Counted from the stretch's first letter, positions 1-11,883 are shown. The stretch: 64,000 nt of DNA from Hypericum androsaemum (GCA_963995505.1 OZ023192.1:2525001-2589000); one strand, 5' to 3'. Translations and numbers: made by a program. The notes: generated by a model from the letters alone, not told the origin.

Positions 1-1156
1 ATTATACTTGCTAAAAAAACTAAAGAAGGCCGCTCCTCTTGCTTGCATGAACCAACTAACCAAATTTATCGCACCGCTCCCCGAACTCCATTTTTTCAAC
101 ATTTATCACTTTCCAAGGGTGACGGTCTCTATCTTCCCTGCTGTACCGACTCAGTGGTCTTATCTGTATTATCCTCGATTATTCCTGTTCAATCTCCATT
201 CGTTGTCGGCTTATTTTAAAGTAAATTTTTACTACAGTTGTTAGGACTTAAACCCAGGTTCTCAATGAAATTTATCGATGTGTTGTGTCGTTAAGCCAAA
301 TATTCTTTGGCTCATTTGTTGACAACAAAATCAAACGTATTTTTTATTAAACACTAGTATTTAGATAATTATTGAATTGATTAGTCCAAATTTTATTATG
401 ATAATATTATGGGTGGTGGTAAATGATCTCGACCAAATTTTATAATACACCACTACTATCTGATTTAAAAATAGTTGATCGAGTGAAATACTTTTTTCCG
501 AGTTTTTTTTGTTATATAGGTTTTTCTAGTTGATATCTCACTATTTGAACCTTTTTTTTTAAAAAAACTCCTTGGTACCATTAAATTAAAAACTAAAAAT
601 AATTGGAAAAATATGAAAAATATTATGAGAGAGGGAGAGGACTTTTTTCATATTTTCTGATGTTTTTCTTATAAATAAAATAAAATATTCTTAATTATAT
701 TTAGGGGTATTTTTGTCCTAAAGTTTATTCGGTTTGTAGTGGTCAACTGGAGAAAAATTTGTTATCCGGTCAGACATTTTTAAAATCACAAGTGCAATTC
801 GATTAAACAACATAATACATGAGTAAACTTTTATTTTTTTATGTAAATGTTAAGTTTCCATGACATAAATTTGAGACAACTGATTATATTAGAACAACCA
901 TCTGATTTAAGTGTCTTGTTGTAAAGTAAGCAGATCATGAACCTATGGACCACTGATAATACAATCCAGCTAGAATCTTGGATATATACAATGGACGAAG
1001 CACACGTACATGGTTGATGAATCTATGGATTAAATTAAACCTAGTATTACTATTTTTGGTTAATTTGAACATTTTCTATTTCTCTCTCTGACGCGAACCT
1101 AACTAATATCTTATTGTACCGTGAAAGGCTCTACCCAAATTTTCCCTTTTCAGGTA
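1..1156. other. AT-rich intergenic sequence
   Basis: No coding, RNA or clear transposon signal was found. The stretch is AT-rich with short homopolymer runs. The short open frames here lack codon structure and known motifs. Confidence 0.6.
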
Positions 1157-1605
1157 CCTTTAGCGTGGGTCTGGATTGAGCACGGAGTGAAGGAATCGAT
1201 TCCGTACGGTTTGGAGTGAAGGGGGACCGCAGTGGCAAGTGCAGTTATGTGATAATGGCAAGCGTAGTTATGTGATAATGGCATGTGTATTTTGTGACAG
1301 TGGCAAGTCCCGTTGATGATAATGGCGCGCGTGGTTTTTTTCATTTTGGTCCCCCATATTTTAGCATTTTTGCAAAAAGGTCACACTGGCATGCGCAGTT
1401 ATGTGATAGTGGCACGCACAGTTATGTGATACTGGCATGCGCAGTCACGTGATAATGGCATTTGTATCCGGCCTGCGTTTGTGCGTGGCTTTTTTCATTT
1501 TGGTCCCGAAATTTTAGCGCGTTTGCAAAAAAGTCCCCGCGTGTCTTCATTCCGAACGGTTCGGAATCTGAGCATTCCGTGCCCAATCCAGACCCCCTTT
1601 AGCGT
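1157..1605. mobile_element. Mutator-type MITE with 10-bp target duplication
   Basis: The element body is 1167-1595 (429 bp). Both ends start GGGTCTGGATTG when read inward, and the terminal inverted repeat extends about 55 bp with mismatches. The 10-bp sequence CCTTTAGCGT flanks it at 1157-1166 and 1596-1605, which fits the 9-10 bp duplications made by Mutator-like transposases. There is no transposase. The interior holds degenerate copies of a GTGATAATGGCA-type unit (about 1220-1460) and the phrase AGTCCCCGCGTGTCTT, which recurs in the element at 10610-10973. The assignment to Mutator rests on TSD length and TIRs only. Confidence 0.8.
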
Positions 1606-2406
1606 ATCTATCACAAGTTTACGCATTTTTTTGAGCCAAGTAATTTGGGTCATTTTGGATTACGAAGGTAAATAGGGAAAAGTTTATTAAAGTATCCTGT
1701 AGTTTTACACTTTTTTACCTTAGTACCATGTGGTTTGATTTTTTTTTTAGGTGACATAGATTTCCGAAAATAACACTATTGGTGACAAATTTTTAACCAG
1801 GATTAATTTTTCCAATCAAACCATACACATCACTACCACGTTATCTCCACGTCGTATTTTCGATCCTAGTTGGCAATGACGTGGCAAAATTACAAAAACC
1901 TCAAATTTCTTAAGTCTAATTAAAAAACCCAAATGACCAAAAGCAAACAAATTCGGATAAAAAAATAGATCTACAATTCATTAAGAGATCTATCAAGCTC
2001 AAAAAAGCAGGTTCACAAAAAAGCTTTCAGCGGAACCAAATTCATCAAGAGAACCAAATTTAAATTAATTTGGTTCACATCTGAACAAAGCTTCAGGTTC
2101 AAAAATAGCACATCCTAAACATCCAAATGTGTACGAAGAAAGTATCTAGCTTCAAAAATAAGTCTTCATGTAAGCGTAAGGTCCTATAAATACAATTTCT
2201 AATTCGAAGTTCCAATACAATTTTTTTAATTAGTAAAATTATATTTATTCTAAAAATAATTGAACTTATCATTCGTTACATTTGATCACATGTCACCTAA
2301 ATAAATAAGAGATAATAACATATCTAGTAAATATCATTAATTAGATAATAATTACATTGACATTATTCCATGATACCCGCAAAAACACTCCAAAAACATT
2401 CGATCA
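1606..2406. other. Intergenic, upstream of peptide gene 1
   Basis: AT-rich non-coding sequence that ends in the promoter of the peptide gene at 2560. No other feature was recognised. Confidence 0.5.
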
Positions 2407-2416
2407 CTATAAATAT
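2407..2416 (+). promoter_or_regulatory. TATA box of peptide gene 1
   Basis: CTATAAATAT lies about 150 bp before the ATG at 2560. This predicts transcription from about 2440 and a leader of roughly 120 nt. Confidence 0.5.
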
Positions 2417-2559
2417 CACCCAACACAAATAGTTGAGCATCATGCATACACCCATTTTGAGATCGAAAATAGATCGAGATCAAATTAACCATTCTTGATC
2501 CGGAAAACAAAGAAAGCACCGCTTCACCTTTTTTTTAATCTGTGCATTCACCTCTTATT

Positions 2560-2877
2560 ATGGCCAGGGAATTGAAGCATTTCTCCTTATTTTCAGCTCT
2601 TGTGCTTGGTTACTTCCTCCTCGTATGTGTAACTCTCATGGGGAATCTTGGAACCGAAGCAAGGCCCTTGATTGATTCGATCCCACATGGAAGTGTTGCA
2701 AATTCTATTGAAGTCAAGGATTCTCGTCCGAGTCCTGGAATTGGTTATAATTACCCAAATGCCCAAGATTTGGAAGGATTTAAGGAGTCTGGTCCTAGAT
2801 CCGGCGGCGAGGGATATAAATTTGTCAATGGTAATAAAAATCCACAGATAGAAAGCACGTACAAGACGATGAATTGA
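2560..2877 (+). CDS. Secreted CEP/PIP-like peptide precursor (degenerate motifs)
   Basis: This 105-codon single-exon gene probably encodes a small secreted signalling-peptide precursor. Residues 1-34 form a signal peptide (basic start, then a long hydrophobic core, then a cut near TEA-RPL). The rest is hydrophilic. Residues 55-63 read SRPSPGIGY and residues 76-86 read ESGPRSGGEGY. Both resemble the SGPSPGVGH motif of CEP/PIP-type peptides. The His that normally ends the motif is Tyr in both. The start at 2560 is the first ATG; an upstream in-frame GTG at 2542 is not a plausible plant start. The gene at 11884 shares the N-terminal pattern, the EARPL processing area and the SPG(I/V)G-x-x-Y-x-NAQ context, so the two are local paralogues. 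The function of this copy is uncertain because of the lost His. Confidence 0.65.
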   Translation: MARELKHFSLFSALVLGYFLLVCVTLMGNLGTEARPLIDSIPHGSVANSIEVKDSRPSPGIGYNYPNAQDLEGFKESGPRSGGEGYKFVNGNKNPQIESTYKTMN

Positions 2878-3284
2878 TTTTATTGGGGCTATGCTGATTG
2901 TTTTTCTTTAATTTGGCACATCTCTTTGTTTTATTTGTGCATGGGACACAGACAGAATGAAATATATAGAGTCTATGAAACATGAAATCGTAAACTTTCA
3001 AGTAGTAGTAGATGAAGCCTCGACTCGAACCATATGTCTTTTGTAAAATATCTGGCAACTCAAAGTGACTAACTTGGTTAAGATAATCTATGTAAACTAT
3101 AACGAAAGCGAGTCTTCCTAATTATTAATTCAGTCGAAGCTTAATTTTGTGTGTACACTCTATAGCGATCCTAATTATTCTCTTAATTCAAAAAATTGAC
3201 AATAAGAATGATATCATATACTTAATATTCTTTGTCACATTACGTTTATATCTTTGTAATTTAAGCATGAATTAATTTTGATTC
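2878..3284. other. Downstream of peptide gene 1
   Basis: Presumed 3' untranslated and intergenic sequence, AT-rich. Nothing else was recognised up to the LTR element. Confidence 0.4.
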
Positions 3285-3880
3285 TGTTGTGGGTAAGATT
3301 TGTGAAAATGTCGAAACGAACTCGAGAACGGGTCCGGAGTGATCGTCCCAAGAGCGATTCGAACGAAAGGGAGAAAAGATGAAATATGGTGGAAAAGAAG
3401 AGAAGATGTAGAATAGACTTGGTAAGAAAGAAAAGAATTGGTCGAGGAGCAAGAACTTTATTAAAAATATAGAGAAGAGGGGGAAGGAAAAAACATAAAA
3501 GATAAAAGATAAGCTAGCTAAGAAACTAAGTCGAATATTTCATGTTTGGTTTGTGGGTGTCATTCATGCCTTTGCAAAGCTCTTATTATATTGAAAAACT
3601 AACCCGGCCCTACACAAGAAAATCCTAGGCCAAGTTCAATATAGGAAAACTAACATAGCCCCAGCCTAATAAGGAAAAAACTTACTGTCGAAAATTCTAA
3701 CACAATTTTGACATCGTTTTGTACCAAGTTTAAAGAAGTCAGAAACTATAAAGTTGTAGATCTATGTCTTATCTTTTTGTAGCTTTTAAAATTGCATCAA
3801 TCAGATATTCCAGTAGGAAGATACAGCTATTTTACCGAGATACGATCAGACAAATCCATAAATTAATTTTCCGCTCCAAT
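3285..3880 (-). repeat. LTR, left copy
   Basis: Direct repeat of 5671-6223. The left edge TG at 3285 is clear. The right edge is placed where similarity to the other copy ends (CTCCAAT). Confidence 0.6.
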
Positions 3881-4081
3881 AATACCTCTCACACGTCAAT
3901 GTTTTGACGCTAGGAAAAGTGTTGACGTGTATCCGTCTTTTCACATGTAGAAAATTAACTCCACTCCACATATAACTGACTAAGGCACGACCATAATAAA
4001 TAGAAAATTTATCATTAAACCGGTTGAGACCTAGCCGTTGTAGGCGTGCAGATGATCACTCATCCCAAGATATCTGTGTTC

Positions 4082-5621
4082 TCACGACTTTCTCGAAAAA
4101 ACTTGATTTAGGCCTACATGGCTGAGTAAGAGCTCTGCGCTCTTCTTCGAAAGGACCATACAATTATTGTTGAAGGTTTTTAAGCTTTTCTCTTTGCTTT
4201 TAAATTTTTTGCTTAAACCTTCTTCATTGAGTCTTTGTGAGAGTCGGCCGCTGAGACTCCAAATATTTATCCCCCGAGTGTGGGTTCGGCTTTCTTGGCA
4301 CCTTCTTAACATAGGTTTTGTATGGTAACTTCGATACCTTAGAGGCCGATCTCTCCTTTGTGGGTCGTGTCTCACATGGTTCCTTCTTGGACAACGTAAG
4401 TTCCTCCTTGGGCACCCAAACCTTGAACGGCTTATTTCCTTGGAGAACTCCTTGTTTGGTTGTAAATTAAGTGACCATGTCCTTTTTAACCAACGCATAT
4501 TCAGGCGGCCATTTGTCATTGTCGACTGACTTCGACCGTGTGACTTGAGACACGCCTTCCAATTTAAATCCTTGAATGGCCGAGGTTGAATCGACATGTT
4601 AGGTTTATGCTTCACCGTACTCTTTCTTGGTTTTTCAGGAGGAGTCGAAGACTTGACTTCTTCATCATCTATCTTCTTTAATATGTGCACATCTTGTCCC
4701 CCAGTTGGGATAATTTTGGCCGATGTAGGAGCATCGACTACAATATTACAACAATCTTCATGCCCTTGGGTGAGGTAGAATTCTCACTGATATTCTGAGT
4801 ATAGGCTTGTCTCCCAGTGTCTTGTTGTTGAGTTGAGACAGAATTGGACAAGCGAAGGAGGCTCACTGCGTGTGGCAAAACTTGGGACTCGATTGTCCAC
4901 ATCGGTTTGCTCAGTGGAGGCCCTAAAATTTTTTTTGCTGGTGAAGGCCCAATAATTCCTTTAGTTGGTGGAGGCCCTAAGATGTCTTTCATATTTGGTA
5001 CGACACTTGGAGTTTCCTCGGTTGCAGTTGTAACCCTTGAATTTCAATTCTTGTAGATCTTGTTTATTTTTGCTCTTATTGCTAAAAGATCAGCCTTGAA
5101 TTCAGCAGAGCATCTCTCAAAATGAGCGTTTCTCCTCACGATAAATATCTCATAGGTGGTAATGGTCGGACAAGATAAAATAGAAATTTCAGAACTAACT
5201 TATAGAATGAACAGTCATTGGTAGTGTAGTTGTAACTTCTTCATCCAAACTTTGATTGAGGTGATCTTGATGTTCTTAGAAATATGAGAGACATATCTTC
5301 AATTTTTTCTGAAATAGCCATCTCCTAATTCGGCCGAAAAAAAGAACAAAATGCCCTCTAAACTCAACTAGACTTCTCAATCATACATATCGATCAATCT
5401 TTAGTATTTCAGTTATATCTTCTTGGTACGAACTCCGATTTTGGTGTTCTTAGTGTCCATAGAAAGAGGAAACAACGATCTTCAATTTTTGTGAAGCAAG
5501 TTTCTTCAGATTGGCTGACCTTGCTGGACGTCCTCTTTCGGTACAACTTTTGATCGGCTTCGTCCCTTTTGAGAAAGGACTCGAAATCATATGGATAAGC
5601 TCGTGGTTTTAGGCATACCAA
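4082..5621 (-). pseudogene. Gag-like remnant inside the LTR element
   Basis: Open - strand pieces at 5409-5621, 4738-4992, 4082-4690 and an overlapping frame at 4224-4415 are what remains of the internal coding region. The sequence is proline- and lysine-rich (for example ILGPPPTKGIIGPSPAKKILGPP) and shows no zinc knuckle, protease DSG/DTG or RT motif. The switching frames point to decay. Calling it gag rests on position next to the putative 5' LTR, not on a recognised domain. Confidence 0.35.
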
Positions 5622-5670
5622 TTTCTCTTCTCAGACGCTCTCCTTAGTCCCACCGAGTATGTCAAAAATA

Positions 5671-6223
5671 TGTTGTGAGTAAAATTTGTGAGAACGTCGA
5701 AATGAACTCGAGAACAGGGCCGGAGTGGTCGTCTCAAGAGCGATTCGAACGAAAGGAAGAAAAGATAAAATTTGGGAGAAGAGAAGAGAAGATGTAGAGT
5801 ATACTTGGTAGGAAAGAAAATAATTGGTTGAGGAGCAAGAACTTTATTGAAAATATAGGGGAGAGGGGGAATGAAAAAACATAAAAGATAAAAGATAAGC
5901 TAAGCTAAGAAGCTGAGTTGAATGTTTGACGTTTGGTTTATGGGTGTCCTTCATGCCTATGCCAAGTTTTTATTATATAGAAAAACTAACCCAGTCTCAT
6001 ACAAGAAAACTCTAGGCCGTGTTTAATATAGGAAAACCTAACATAAGCCAGGCCTAATAAGAAAAATCTACTGCCAAAATTTCCAACCAAATTTTGATCT
6101 CTTTACATGTCTTATCTTTCTATAGCTTTTAGAATCACATCAATCGAATACTCCATTAAGAAGATATAGCTATTTCATCGAAATAGAGTTGGACAAATCT
6201 GCGAATTATTTTTCTGCTCCAAT
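5671..6223 (-). repeat. LTR, right copy
   Basis: Direct repeat of 3285-3880. If the element lies on the - strand, this is its 5' LTR. Confidence 0.6.
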
Positions 6224-6236
6224 TTATCCAATAGAT

Positions 6237-6942
6237 TCAAAGCATGAATAACATTGTAGTGTGATTCGGTTGATATCCTTTTCCTGAGATAATAATTTCC
6301 CTTTTTAGTTCACAACCCACGATGATTTTTATTATTATTTTCTATGGCTGATAGTAGCTATTCTAAAAGTGACGATGCTGAACTTAGCGGAGAAAAATTG
6401 ACCATCGATGTTGTTTTACCCGGAATTATTATTATTTTCCACACTACAATATTCTCGGTCATTTTTCTTCCTTAAGTACAACAATATCACTTTCAAAATT
6501 ACTGTTATTAGTCTTGAAAACTAATAAGAAATTGGAAAGTTTTCGAGAGTATAAAGACGAACTAAAAAGGAAGGTTATATCTTATAAAATGTTCATGTCA
6601 ATAGAATTACAAATTACTATTTATCCTTCGAATAAAAATTATTTAGTAAAATTATAAAGATATAAATGAAAATTAACTAAAGTACCAGATAGCTGATACC
6701 ATTCTTAGTGTCAAATCTTCTTATTACGAAAATATTCTTGTTGTGACAAATCTTGTAACAATAGCCCACAAAATGAATCACATTAATTGACAATAAAATT
6801 CCAAACTCTTCAATCTGTGTGTGTGTATATATATATACCTCATATGTTAAATAATTACTCAAGAATGATGTAGGTGCCAATAATGATCCTATAGCATTCC
6901 AAAACAACAAATATAAAAAACTATAGTTTAAAATTCAATAAC
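6237..6942. other. AT-rich intergenic sequence
   Basis: No gene was found. A short GT/AT microsatellite lies near 6820-6838. Confidence 0.5.
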
Positions 6943-7060
6943 GACCATGGTTTTAAAAAATGACCCGAAAATTGATCAGGGATTTTTTCTGTCCTCTAGG
7001 TCAATTAGTTCGACTGGGCGAACCACCAGTCAAACCAAAAAATTATTTTAAAAGTATTTT
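6943..7060. mobile_element. Left-end fragment of a hAT-type MITE
   Basis: It begins CCATGGTTTTAAAAAATGACCCG and continues with a GGTCAATTAGTTCGACTGGGCGA-like segment matching the left part of the complete element at 40397-40853. No matching right end was found, so the copy is truncated. Confidence 0.55.
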
Positions 7061-7137
7061 TTTTACTCCGAAAATTCCCACAAAATAACTCTGGAAATCC
7101 CCACCCACACCACCCCCTTCCCCTCGTGACATGTATA

Positions 7138-8119
7138 CATGGGTGTAGACCTGACCATGAATTGAATCATATTTGTGATTCAATTTGATTCGATTTGTTA
7201 AAAATTTGATTCGATTCGTCCAAAATTCGATTCGTCTAAAATTCGATTCGAATTCGTCACGATACAAATTGAATATGGTTCAAGATTTTTATAATTCGTC
7301 AAACTGGCGAATTTAATTCGAATTCGATTCGAGTTGAATTCGAGTCAAATTTGATTCGAGTTGAATTCGTATCGAATTCTATTCGAATTTGTGTATATAT
7401 AATATAATAATAATATGTTAAAAAAATAAATAAATAAAGTGGGGGAGGCGGGAAGGGAGCCGAAATTATTTTAAAAATAGGGGGAAGGTAGTTTCCACAC
7501 AAAAAATTAAAAAGGGGGAGAGTTTGCATTTTTTTGGGTTAAAAGATGATGACATCATCGCCTGCATCATTGTCTTCGTCAGCAAAGGGAAAATTACTGT
7601 TAGAATCTGCCCATTTTTTTTGTTACCGTTTTAATACCCAGGTTACCTTTTTTTACTGTTTGTCCTTTTTAAAATTTTTAAAATTTTTTTAAATTCAAAA
7701 TTTTTTCCAAACTCTATAAATACCACCTTTTATTCTTCAAATTTTACACATTCCAATCTCAACTCTCTACTTCTCTTATTAAAAATTTAAGCTATATATA
7801 TTCTCCCTCAAGTTTACTAATTAGTCATTAGATATATTAGTCATATTACAAAAATATTCAAAATATTACAAAAATATTCAAAATATCTAAAAAATAGAGG
7901 TTTTATAATTTTTTTAATTAAGTATTAAAATTATAGAATTAATTTGAATTCGATTATAATTCGAATTCGATTATAATTTGATTAAAATTTGATTCGAATT
8001 TGATTCGAATTCAAAATTTTATAATTTGTATTCGATTCGACTTTTGAAAAATTGAATATGGTTTAATGTTTTGATGAAATTCGATTCGAATTTGAACCGT
8101 TGTCAGGTCTACATGGGTG
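7138..8119. mobile_element. hAT derivative with 8-bp target duplication
   Basis: The element body is 7146-8111 (966 bp). It starts TAGACCTGAC and ends with the inverse GTCAGGTCTA. It is flanked by the perfect 8-bp duplication CATGGGTG (7138-7145 and 8112-8119), the TSD length of hAT transposons. Subterminal regions are dense in ATTCGAATTCGATT-type motifs on both sides. The middle keeps a promoter-like CTCTATAAATACC near 7713-7725 followed by a pyrimidine-rich leader, but there is no transposase frame. It reads as an internally deleted derivative of an autonomous hAT element. Confidence 0.8.
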
Positions 8120-8136
8120 TACCCATTCATTTTCTC

Positions 8137-8957
8137 AATTTTTTTAGGGAAAAGTCCACTTTAGTACCATGTAGTATCGCCCAAAATCACTTTAGTACCC
8201 TGTGGTAAAAAACCGACCAATCGAGTCATACTTATTCCAATTAACATCAAAAAGGTCCTCGGACAGCTGCCCAGAGCTGCCCGGACCCGCCCGAACCCTG
8301 CCCGGACTACGTGGCCAGCCACGTCACCAAAACTTGATGACGTGGCGCCACGTGGACATCCATCTTCTTCCCTCTCTTCCTCTCCTCCTCCTCGTCGTCC
8401 TCCTCCGCCTCCTCCTCCTCATCCTCGTCCTCGTCCTCCTCCTCTGCCTCCTCCTCCACTTCGTCCTCCTCCTCCTCCTCCTCTGCCTCCTCCTCCACTT
8501 CGTCCTCCTCCTCCTCGTCCTCCTCCTCCTCCTCCACTTCGTCCTCCTCCTCCTCCTCCCCCGCCTCCTCCTCCTCCTCCTCTTCTCCTCCTCGTCCTCC
8601 TCCTCCTCCTCCTCCTCGTCCTCCTCCTCCTCCGCTTCGTCCTCCTCCGCCTCCTCCTCCTCCTCGTCCTCCTCGTCCTCCTCCTCGTCCTCCTCCTCCT
8701 CCGCTTCGTCCTCCTCTGCCTCGTCCTCCTCCTCCTCTTCCACGTGGTGCCACGTCATCAAGTTTTGGTGACGTGGCTGACCACGTAGTCCGGGCAGGGT
8801 TCGGGCGGGTCCGGACAGCTCCGGACAGCTGCCCGAGGACCTTTTTGATGTTAATTGGAATAAGTATGACTCGATTAGTCAGTTTTTTACCACAGGGTAC
8901 TAAAGTGATTTTGGGCGATACCACAGGGTACTAAAGTGGACTTTTTCCAATTTTTTA
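8137..8957. mobile_element. Fold-back element with trinucleotide core
   Basis: About 210 bp at 8148-8360 is repeated in inverse at 8740-8948 (ends GGAAAAGTCCACTTTAGTAC versus GTACTAAAGTGGACTTTTTCC). The arms are nearly perfect and include a shared TCATCAAGTTTTGGTGACGTGG block. Between them lie about 380 bp of CCT/CCG/CGT triplets. The flanks AATTTTTTTA (8137-8146) and AATTTTTTA (8949-8957) may be a slipped 9-10 bp TSD, as in Mutator-like elements. The long frames seen here on both strands are products of the triplet repeat, not genes. Confidence 0.75.
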
Positions 8958-10001
8958 TTCTCCTCAATTATCACGCCTTCTACTTTTCTTAACTCCAAAC
9001 ATCACTCTCTCTCTCTCTCCATTTCAAAATCTCTTCACAAAAATCATCTTCGTCCATTTTTTCTTCTTATTCACCCATCTCTCTTACATTTGTTTGGTGG
9101 AATCATCTCTCTTACATCAACTCAAAAAGGCAATCAACACTCTCTTTAATCCCACGATCTTCCAAAAAGTCATCTTCACCCAAATTTTTCTTCATTTAGG
9201 TCTTCAACTCTCTCTCTCAAACCTTAAAAAAAGATTGCACAAATCATCGTCGTCATTTGTTAACAGACTCCACGAGCGAGAGGCCGGGTTTAGGGATGAC
9301 GGGCGACCGAGCTCACGAGCTACATGCTAGGAGCCTGGGATCTTGGTTGGCCAGATCTGGGTCTCTTGCTTGGTCGACCGTGAGGTGAGGCACGTGGCAG
9401 TTGATTTTGGGAGATTTTGGGCCAGTAAAAAAATAGCTGCGTTAAATATTTGTTGGTAGAGTTATGTCACCTTTGAAAGATACTATTAAGATCTAATATA
9501 TATTAGTCAACCCAATAAACATGGATACGAGGTAGTATGAAAAAAATATAGCAATCTGCGCATATGTAAATGTATTTCGAAATATTATTAGTACGTCTCC
9601 CCACGCTACTTTACGGCTCCTGCAAGTAAAGATAATGCTGCAAGATCATGCAGAATCTGTGCAGGATTTTACTTATTGGGAAACTTGGAATCTATTGGTT
9701 TCGGGAATTTGGTCTTCGTTAAATTCCTTTTGGTGATACTCATCACGCAACTACGGAAACTATTTCACATCAACAAAAAAAATTTGACCGATGAAGAACT
9801 TTGTAATTATATACGTTGAGAAAAATAATTAATTATATGATCATTTTATAGGACCCTATGCAAATGATGGTCCCAATACACATATGACTTGATATATCTA
9901 ACCAATAAGACTAATAATATTTTCTAAAATTATATTCTGATTTTATACGGTTCACTTTTTAAATTCTATTAATAGGTTGAGAGTATAAAAATTTTTATAT
10001 C
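8958..10001. other. Intergenic, with a CT microsatellite
   Basis: A (CT)n tract lies at about 9006-9020, followed by pyrimidine-rich sequence resembling a 5' leader. A somewhat GC-richer patch at 9270-9430 encodes nothing recognisable. Confidence 0.45.
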
Positions 10002-10420
10002 CTACCGAAAATCTTAAGGCAGTGAGTAGGTGATCATCTACACTTATAAACAAACACAACCCACTTGTAACTACCGAAAATCTTAAGGCAGTGAGTAGGT
10101 GGATCATCTACACTTATAAACAGACACAACCCACTTGTAACTTCCGATGTGGGATACTCTCCAACATGTCCCCTCAAACTAAGTCCATCGGGCTGAAGTT
10201 TGCACGGACTTAACCACTGTCTCTCGTACTTTCAAAGGGGTCGTTTGGGCCATGGGGTCTCGTTAGAATAATTGGCTTTGATACTATATATGAATTTGCA
10301 TATCCTACCCAAAACTTTAAGCCAGTGAGTAGGTGGATCATCCACACTTATAAACAAGCCCAACACACTTGCAACTTCAACTTCTGATATGAGATACTCT
10401 CCAGCAGAGAGCATAGTAAA
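10002..10420. repeat. LTR-like repeat with internal 69-bp tandem duplication
   Basis: A 69-bp unit starting CTACCGAAAATCTTAAGG occurs at 10002-10070 and 10071-10140. A diverged third copy lies at about 10302-10375. The text between (GATGTGGGATACTCTCCAAC) is typical of plant LTR or TRIM fragments. No TSD was found. Confidence 0.5.
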
Positions 10421-10600
10421 ATTACGTTCTTTTACACCACTGCCTTGTATTCGGCTTACTAGAACGACTAATATAGGTTTGGTAGGATTTTTAAAAATAA
10501 CAAAGTTCTTCTATTAAGTATTTAACGCTGAAAAAAAAGGCTGGGATCAACTGTTTTCCACGCAAGTATATAAAAAAGGTGGAATTATACTTGCGATTGG

Positions 10601-10982
10601 ACTATTGGGGGGAGCGGATTTGGTCCTGGAAGGCCAAATCCAACCAGGACCGTCATGGACGATTCAATGGTTGATTTAGTTATGATTCAATGGTTCACAT
10701 AATTATGATTCAATGGTCTATCTAGTTATGATTCAATGGTTCATTTTTTTCCGTCCTGGATAAATCGGGGTCCGTCCTAGTTACTCAGTTACGATTCAAT
10801 GGTTTACTCAGTTACGATTCAATGGTTTATCCAGTTATGATTCAATAGTTGTGGACTTTTTTTATTTTGCACCCCCGTATTTCTGCATTTTTACAAAATA
10901 GTCCCCGCGTGTCTTTCAATAAAAATCCTCCAGCACCGTGCTGGATTTGGCCTCCAGGACCAAATCCGGTCCCACTATTGGG
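10601..10982. mobile_element. Second Mutator-type MITE with 9-bp target duplication
   Basis: The element body is 10610-10973 (364 bp). The left end GGGAGCGGATTTGGTCCTGG matches the inverse of the right end GGGACCGGATTTGGTCCTGG. The perfect 9-bp duplication ACTATTGGG flanks it (10601-10609 and 10974-10982). The interior has several copies of TTATGATTCAATGGTT-type units and the AGTCCCCGCGTGTCTT phrase also found in the 1167-1595 element. No coding capacity was found. Confidence 0.85.
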
Positions 10983-11762
10983 TCAACAAAAGGTACTTAA
11001 CTTTTTTAGAGAAGGTTTTTTTCGGAAGGGCAAAATGTACTTACCTGGGTTTGTTATGTGTACATGGAAATTGCACAAGCTAAGATTGGACTTTGACAAG
11101 ACAAAATCGTCTCCAAGATTTAGGAAAAAGTATGATTCACTTACTTTTTTTGCATGCATGAACCAAATAAGTGGATTATAACCCATATAAGTCTGCGTCA
11201 ACTTAAATAAATTGATAGGAGAATTATTTTAATTTAATCAAAAGTTTTCAAATTTGAATTATTAAGAATACAGTTCAAAAGTACTACCTAATAAAGTAAG
11301 TGTGTGAATACTAATTTGTATAGCAAAACTTATAAAGTACATTAGCTTTTCAATATTTTCCATAGTGGCAGTCTCTATATATCTTTTCATGTTGTAATTA
11401 CTGAGTGGTGGTAGCTACTGGTTCCCAGTTTTCACTGTTCAAACCTCCAGCTGAAGTCAGAAACATTGGAACAAATTGCACAACTAACGGTAGCTACTCA
11501 TAACTTGTTGAATCTTCCAATTCCAGATCACCCCACGATTTCGTATAGTATGTTACTAATTGTTAGGATGAGTGTGTTTATAAGTGTATACAATAACATA
11601 TACATTATCTTAATATTTGAAGTTAGATATAAAAAATTTATTGTATCAAGAGCGAGTTAATCTCGTGACCCATTCTCATGGCATGATCCGCATCAGAGCC
11701 CATGCAAACTTCACACGTGTCCCAAACTTACTTCAAGCTCCAAAACACTACCTTATCAAACC
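10983..11762. other. Intergenic, upstream of peptide gene 2
   Basis: Non-coding. The short open frames at 10983-11201 and 11466-11660 have no motifs. Confidence 0.45.
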
Positions 11763-11772
11763 CTATATATAC
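11763..11772 (+). promoter_or_regulatory. TATA box of peptide gene 2
   Basis: CTATATATAC predicts a transcript start near 11795-11800. That places the in-frame ATG at 11791 upstream of the transcript and supports the start at 11884. Confidence 0.6.
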
Positions 11773-11883
11773 AACTACTAGAACTGGCATATGCACTCAT
11801 CCCCAAGAAATCCAATATTCTTCAAATTGGCTATAAATATTCTTCGTTACTACAAACAAAAAAATCCCAATTCCCAAACTAAA

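Larger units (their letters stand above)
3285..6236 (-). mobile_element. Non-autonomous LTR retrotransposon (Gypsy-like, no pol)
   Basis: Two similar direct repeats, about 3285-3880 and 5671-6223, start TGTTGTG and share long blocks (for example GAACTCGAGAAC and AAAACATAAAAGATAAAAGATAAG). They frame about 1.8 kb. The interior holds only broken - strand frames and no recognisable RT, RNase H or integrase, so this is a deletion derivative of LARD type. GATTC occurs at 3280-3284 and again near 6232-6236 and may be the target duplication, but the right LTR edge is not clean. Orientation is inferred from the coding remnants. Confidence 0.6.

Noticed and set aside
8202..8924. Four overlapping long ORFs on both strands (145-205 aa) rich in Glu, Ser, Leu or Gly
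   Set aside because: They are translations of the CCT/CCG triplet array and its inverted arms. All frames stay open only because of the repeat.
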